From Pelotomaculum propionicicum (GTDB taxonomy: Bacteria; Bacillota; Desulfotomaculia; Desulfotomaculales; Pelotomaculaceae), in assembly GCF_004369225.1 (NCBI RefSeq), contig NZ_QFFZ01000002.1, forward strand, positions 1-64,000: a DNA stretch of 64,000 nucleotides, written 5' to 3'. The notes under the pieces are model-generated. The model was given only the letters and a program-made list of their open reading frames with translations, searched no databases and was not told the DNA's origin. The position numbers were made by a program, and so were the translations under genes. Of the stretch, positions 61,534 through 64,000 are shown piece after piece. Position 1 is the first letter of the stretch, and each line of letters opens with the position of its first letter.

Positions 61534-62037
61534 TTATTTTTGCCTCAAGAACACATCCGGCAGCACGTCAAAGAAATACCTCAGCGCCCGCTTATGCAGC
61601 TTGTAATACCACTCCGGGCTAATAAATAAGAACATCGCATATATCGCTTGATCCGGCCTCACCTTGCAGTAATACTTCTTCCTGATAATCTCTCCCGCTG
61701 TATACCCCCACTTCGGTTCCTGCTTCAGCTTTTCCAGTGTTTCCCGGTACTGCTCAACCTTACGCTTATGCTTGTCCAGGTGATGCTCAAGAAAGCTCAA
61801 CCTGCTCTCGCACATCTCCAGCCATTCAGCATAGCCCTGCTCTTTGCTCCCACCGCCCTCGCCCCCGGAATAGGATATGCCGGAGTAATTGCCTACTCCG
61901 GATACGATATAAGAAGGCGGGTTTTCAATCCGTGCCTGCAGGTCCTCGATCGCCAGCTCAAGGTTGTAAATCGCCTGCTCTGTTGTGGCCATTGAATACA
62001 GCCACCGCTTTACATGCTGTGTTTCTTCTCTGGTCAA
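61534..62037 (-). CDS. Late transcriptional regulator (ArpU/RinA-like)
   Basis: A 167-residue helical protein with a C-terminal sigma-4-like segment (WYYKLHKRALRYFFDVLPDV). Size, coiled-coil middle and place before the packaging genes resemble ArpU/RinA activators of late operons. TTG at 62037 behind GGGTGGGAG. A perfect palindrome lies upstream at 62065-62085. Confidence 0.6.
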   Translation of the reverse strand: MTREETQHVKRWLYSMATTEQAIYNLELAIEDLQARIENPPSYIVSGVGNYSGISYSGGEGGGSKEQGYAEWLEMCESRLSFLEHHLDKHKRKVEQYRETLEKLKQEPKWGYTAGEIIRKKYYCKVRPDQAIYAMFLFISPEWYYKLHKRALRYFFDVLPDVFLRQK

Positions 62038-62064
62038 ACTCCCACCCCTCCCTGGACATATTTT

Positions 62065-62085
62065 CCACAGTCTGCTATACTGTGG
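62065..62085. repeat. Palindrome CCACAGT...ACTGTGG
   Basis: CCACAGT and ACTGTGG pair across CTGCTAT, 28 bases upstream of the regulator start. Candidate operator. Confidence 0.5.
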
Positions 62086-62102
62086 TTGACAGATTCTCTA
62101 TG

Positions 62103-62124
62103 CCCCGGAAGGGGGTATTTTTTT
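62103..62124 (+). terminator. Plus-oriented hairpin with T7 tract
   Basis: CCCC-GGAA-GGGG then TATTTTTTT on the plus strand. It abuts the array of TTGATAACA hairpins. No plus-strand gene feeds it, so it could end an antisense RNA or insulate the array. Confidence 0.45.
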
Positions 62125-62186
62125 ATGTGCCGGATAAACAGCACGGTCCTTGATAACACATGTCTTTTGGTCCCTATCCGGCACAT
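62125..62186. repeat. TTGATAACA hairpin unit A
   Basis: Perfect 12-bp arms ATGTGCCGGATA and TATCCGGCACAT enclose 38 bases. The core TTGATAACA lies at 62150-62158, preceded by AGCACGG and followed by a GTC-type stretch. The arms differ from those of units B and C while the centre is shared. Confidence 0.9.
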
Positions 62187-62242
62187 TGGGCGGCGTTGCA
62201 CGCTATTATTTGATAACACAGGTCAACTTGACAGCCGCCCAA
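62186..62242. repeat. TTGATAACA hairpin unit B
   Basis: Arms TTGGGCGGC and GCCGCCCAA (9 bp) enclose 39 bases with core TTGATAACA at 62210-62218, left motif TGCACGC and right motif GTCAACTTGAC. Shares its first base with the end of unit A. Confidence 0.9.
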
Positions 62243-62248
62243 ACTTTA

Positions 62249-62307
62249 TGAGCAATAGGCTCACGGCTTCCATTGATAACAGTCGTATCTTTGACGCCTA
62301 CTGCTCA
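62249..62307. repeat. TTGATAACA hairpin unit C
   Basis: Arms TGAGCAATAGGC and GCCTACTGCTCA (12 bp, one mismatch) enclose 35 bases with core TTGATAACA at 62273-62281, left motif CTCACGG and right motif TTTGACG. The right arm includes the stop codon of the 62298-63137 gene. Confidence 0.88.
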
Positions 62308-63137
62308 AACTCTACCCATAGATGATAAAGGTTCCTTAAAAACTTCCGCTGGATTAACCGTCGCGCCATATTGTGAATGTGCCCCTTACCGCATGGTTTC
62401 CCCTCTTTGTTCACCTCTTCCAATATTTCCGGCCTTTTCTCGACCAACACTTGCTTATGCCCGTCCCATTCTGCCCGCCATGTACTTTCGGGCATCTTAT
62501 TCCAACCCTCTGTTAGCTTGAATAGCGCCGTTCTAAGTTCCGGGTTCCAGGTTATTCTATTGCCCTTACTCCTCTTTGGGGCTTTGCCATCTGTTGTTAC
62601 ATCCAGGCCGGCATAGCGCACCAGCCTTCCAAAGCTCGAGAATCTTTTCGCGTCACCAATAGTCCATAAAAGACTTCCGGCCAATGCAGGCCCAAGGCCA
62701 ACACCCTCAGCAGCAGGAACGGCGACTTCATTGTACCAGCGCGACTTCTTAAACTCTCTCTCGCAAGCACGAATTAAGCCGTCCTCTTGTTTACGAAGGG
62801 CTTCAAGCCGATTAACTTTTTCCTTTTTACCTTTAACCTCTATCTCGGTAATCATTTTAGCCTCAAGCATAATCTCTTTAATCGAATCCGGGATATCACT
62901 GTCGCCCCAGAACACCTTGATGCCAACTTTAAGCGTCTGGCGCAGTTGATTTTCTACGCGAATGCGGGCTTCCTGTACTTTTTTCGCCGCCAGCCAGAAC
63001 ATAATAGCGCCCTGGCAGTCTTCAGGTATGCTCTTAACTTTTTCGCGAAACCGGGCCACTAATTCTTCAAACTTTGGGGCTTTATAATCTTGCTCCTCGA
63101 TTTGCTCTTCTGTTTGGTAATTTTCCAGGGCTTCCAT
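62298..63137 (-). CDS. Stand-alone IS110-C-terminal-like (Nop/Tnp20-like) protein
   Basis: A 279-residue protein. Residues about 20-135 are helical and charged, unlike the DEDD (RuvC) domain of IS110 transposases. Residues about 143-215 match the transposase-20 domain: GVGLGPALAGSLLWTIGDAK, RYAGLDV, and KRSKGNRITWNPELRTALFK, followed by a helical end (HNMARRLIQRKFLRNLYHLW). This domain contacts guide (bridge) RNA in IS110 elements and is related in shape to Nop domains of snoRNPs. Without a catalytic domain it fits a guide-binding protein such as the nuclease-free Tas (TasA-like) type. Three hairpins with a shared core lie at its 3' end and the same core sits between its ribosome site and start codon. 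Confidence 0.75.
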   Translation of the reverse strand: MEALENYQTEEQIEEQDYKAPKFEELVARFREKVKSIPEDCQGAIMFWLAAKKVQEARIRVENQLRQTLKVGIKVFWGDSDIPDSIKEIMLEAKMITEIEVKGKKEKVNRLEALRKQEDGLIRACEREFKKSRWYNEVAVPAAEGVGLGPALAGSLLWTIGDAKRFSSFGRLVRYAGLDVTTDGKAPKRSKGNRITWNPELRTALFKLTEGWNKMPESTWRAEWDGHKQVLVEKRPEILEEVNKEGKPCGKGHIHNMARRLIQRKFLRNLYHLWVEFEQ

Positions 63138-63146
63138 TTGATAACA
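63138..63146. repeat. Fourth TTGATAACA core in the 5' untranslated region
   Basis: The same nine bases as the core of the three hairpins directly abut the ATG of the Tnp20-like gene, between AGGAG and the start codon. No arms are obvious around it. It could let the protein control its own translation. Confidence 0.7.
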
Positions 63147-63203
63147 CGCTCCTTTTTTTGTTCACGGGGTTGCACCATGATTATTGGTAATTGGAATGTG
63201 CAG

Positions 63204-63368
63204 TTATTCACTTTCTTTTGTGACTCTTGAGTTAATAAAAACGCTCGCACCGTTTGGCATTTTCATATTCTCGATTACGGTTTCTTCAACCAGTGATTTT
63301 ACTTGTTGCAAGTTTTTGGGATTTAATTTAATACTTGAGTCTATATCTACTGTGATTCTGTATTTCAT
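63204..63368 (-). CDS. 54-residue phage protein
   Basis: ATG at 63368 after GTGAGG. The peptide has two beta strands and a helix (MKYRITVDIDSSIKL, NPKNLQQVKSLVEETVIENM). It lies just upstream of the Tnp20-like gene on the same strand. Function unknown. Confidence 0.6.
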   Translation of the reverse strand: MKYRITVDIDSSIKLNPKNLQQVKSLVEETVIENMKMPNGASVFINSRVTKESE

Positions 63369-63375
63369 TTTTACC

Positions 63376-64000
63376 TCACTTTCGCTTATTTTTAATCTCC
63401 CGTAGTTGCTTTGCTCTTTCGTGTGTAAAGTCGCTTAAATCTGCTTCCGTCAAAGCTTTTTCAACCCCGTTTACACAGTTTTCCTGGACCTTGACTGCCT
63501 TACCGCCTTTCCCGACAGCCCACCTTTTCAGTGTTATTTGATGCTGATTTTTACAGGATAAGGCGTCTTTTAAATTATCGTAAAGCTTATTGCATGTAGG
63601 GCACCTATACCAGGTTTCAATGTGCGCCATATTATTAACCCTCCTTGTTCTCCAGATCTTCTCTGCCGTGGACAGGTAGTCTCCGCCGTTAACGCGCCAC
63701 TCCGGAGGCATCTCCGCCATTGCGATAAATGCAGGATCTTGCTTTAGTTCCCACCGGCTGGCCGCCTCTTTCCAGAATGTCCAGGGCACCACGTATATCT
63801 CCATCACCCCGGTACCCATGAAGCCTACCAGGATAAATGCGAACGCCGCCAATCCCCCGCAGCGCTCCCAGTCGTCCAGGGCTTCAGCCTGATGCGGTTC
63901 AAGGGCCTTCCAGTATATCCGGTCCTTTTCGGTACTTTTACAGTCAAAGGCGATTGCGCCCCCTGGGTAAACCCCATCGAAGTCGATCGCGGCCTTGTTC
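63376..64000 (-). CDS. RecU-like Holliday junction resolvase with zinc-finger tail, partial
   Basis: Cut by the window end; the start lies beyond 64000. The visible N-terminal part (AIDFDGVYPGGAIAFDCKST; WKALEPHQAEALDDWERCGG; AAFAFILVGF) matches RecU-type nucleases, with the catalytic Asp/Glu cluster in FDG...FDCKST. In frame follows an 84-residue tail with CPTC...C..H and a basic end. A good AAGGAGG lies inside the frame at 63640, before ATG at 63630, so the tail could also be made separately. It acts in phage recombination. Confidence 0.75.
   Translation of the reverse strand, partial: NKAAIDFDGVYPGGAIAFDCKSTEKDRIYWKALEPHQAEALDDWERCGGLAAFAFILVGFMGTGVMEIYVVPWTFWKEAASRWELKQDPAFIAMAEMPPEWRVNGGDYLSTAEKIWRTRRVNNMAHIETWYRCPTCNKLYDNLKDALSCKNQHQITLKRWAVGKGGKAVKVQENCVNGVEKALTEADLSDFTHERAKQLREIKNKRK

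Noticed and set aside
62125-62307. CRISPR array
   Set aside because: The shared part is only nine fully conserved bases, each unit is an inverted repeat, and no Cas genes are near.
62298-63137. Complete IS110 insertion sequence
   Set aside because: The DEDD catalytic domain is absent and the gene lies in order within phage genes, so a mobile element is not supported.

Overview
The window looks like a low-GC-lineage (Firmicutes/Peptococcaceae-type) strict anaerobe, probably a Pelotomaculum or Desulfotomaculum relative. This is inferred from gene content: an ADP-forming acyl-CoA synthetase, a tungsten-type aldehyde oxidoreductase with NuoE/F/G-like subunits, GTG/TTG starts behind strong Shine-Dalgarno sites, and Firmicute-type fluoride and c-di-AMP riboswitches. 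No species name can be proved from the sequence.

Host part, about 1-28000. Position 1-680 holds a decayed toxin-antitoxin locus. It is followed by an acyl-CoA synthetase with a TetR regulator (835-3570). A dynamin-like GTPase (3853-5619, minus) lies behind a sigma-A promoter, a fluoride aptamer and an intrinsic terminator. Next come a 5'-nucleotidase-like HAD protein, a LysM/SleB-type cell-wall hydrolase behind a c-di-AMP riboswitch, an RNase HI-like protein, a CheY-like regulator, tRNA-Thr(CGT), a large secreted surface protein, a PilZ protein, a complete branched-chain amino-acid ABC transporter (livK-H-M-G-F order on the minus strand), an L,D-transpeptidase, a cation diffusion facilitator, and an aldehyde oxidoreductase operon (21924-27694). 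Three palindromes with GGGGACA/TGTCCCC ends are scattered between host genes.

Prophage part, about 28000 to the end (the early region continues beyond 64000). Nearly every gene is on the minus strand. Read in transcription order from high to low coordinates: a RecU-like resolvase cut by the window end, a small protein, a stand-alone IS110-C-terminal-like (Nop/Tnp20-like) protein followed by three hairpins that share a TTGATAACA core, a late regulator, small Cys-rich proteins, terminase small and large subunits, connector, portal, ClpP-like protease, decoration protein, capsid, head-tail genes, sheath, tube, a frameshifted tail chaperone, tape measure, P2-type tail and baseplate genes, fibre, and a lysis cassette (amidase, holins). 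The virion is therefore a contractile-tailed phage with a lambda-type head and a P2/Mu-type tail.

Between the lysis genes and the prophage left end lies a separately promoted cassette (29037-35993). A ribbon-helix-helix-like protein gene is flanked by two promoters that carry the same 22-nt operator. Downstream are a SNF2-like helicase, a PP-loop PAPS-reductase-like (IbrA/DUF3440) protein, a ParB-like (IbrB) protein and a DPPW DNA methyltransferase. This looks like a DNA-modification, defence or conversion module.

The two most unusual items are the hairpin array with its Nop/Tnp20-like protein (62125-63146), which resembles a TIGR-Tas or bridge-RNA-like guide system, and the fluoride-riboswitch-controlled dynamin GTPase.
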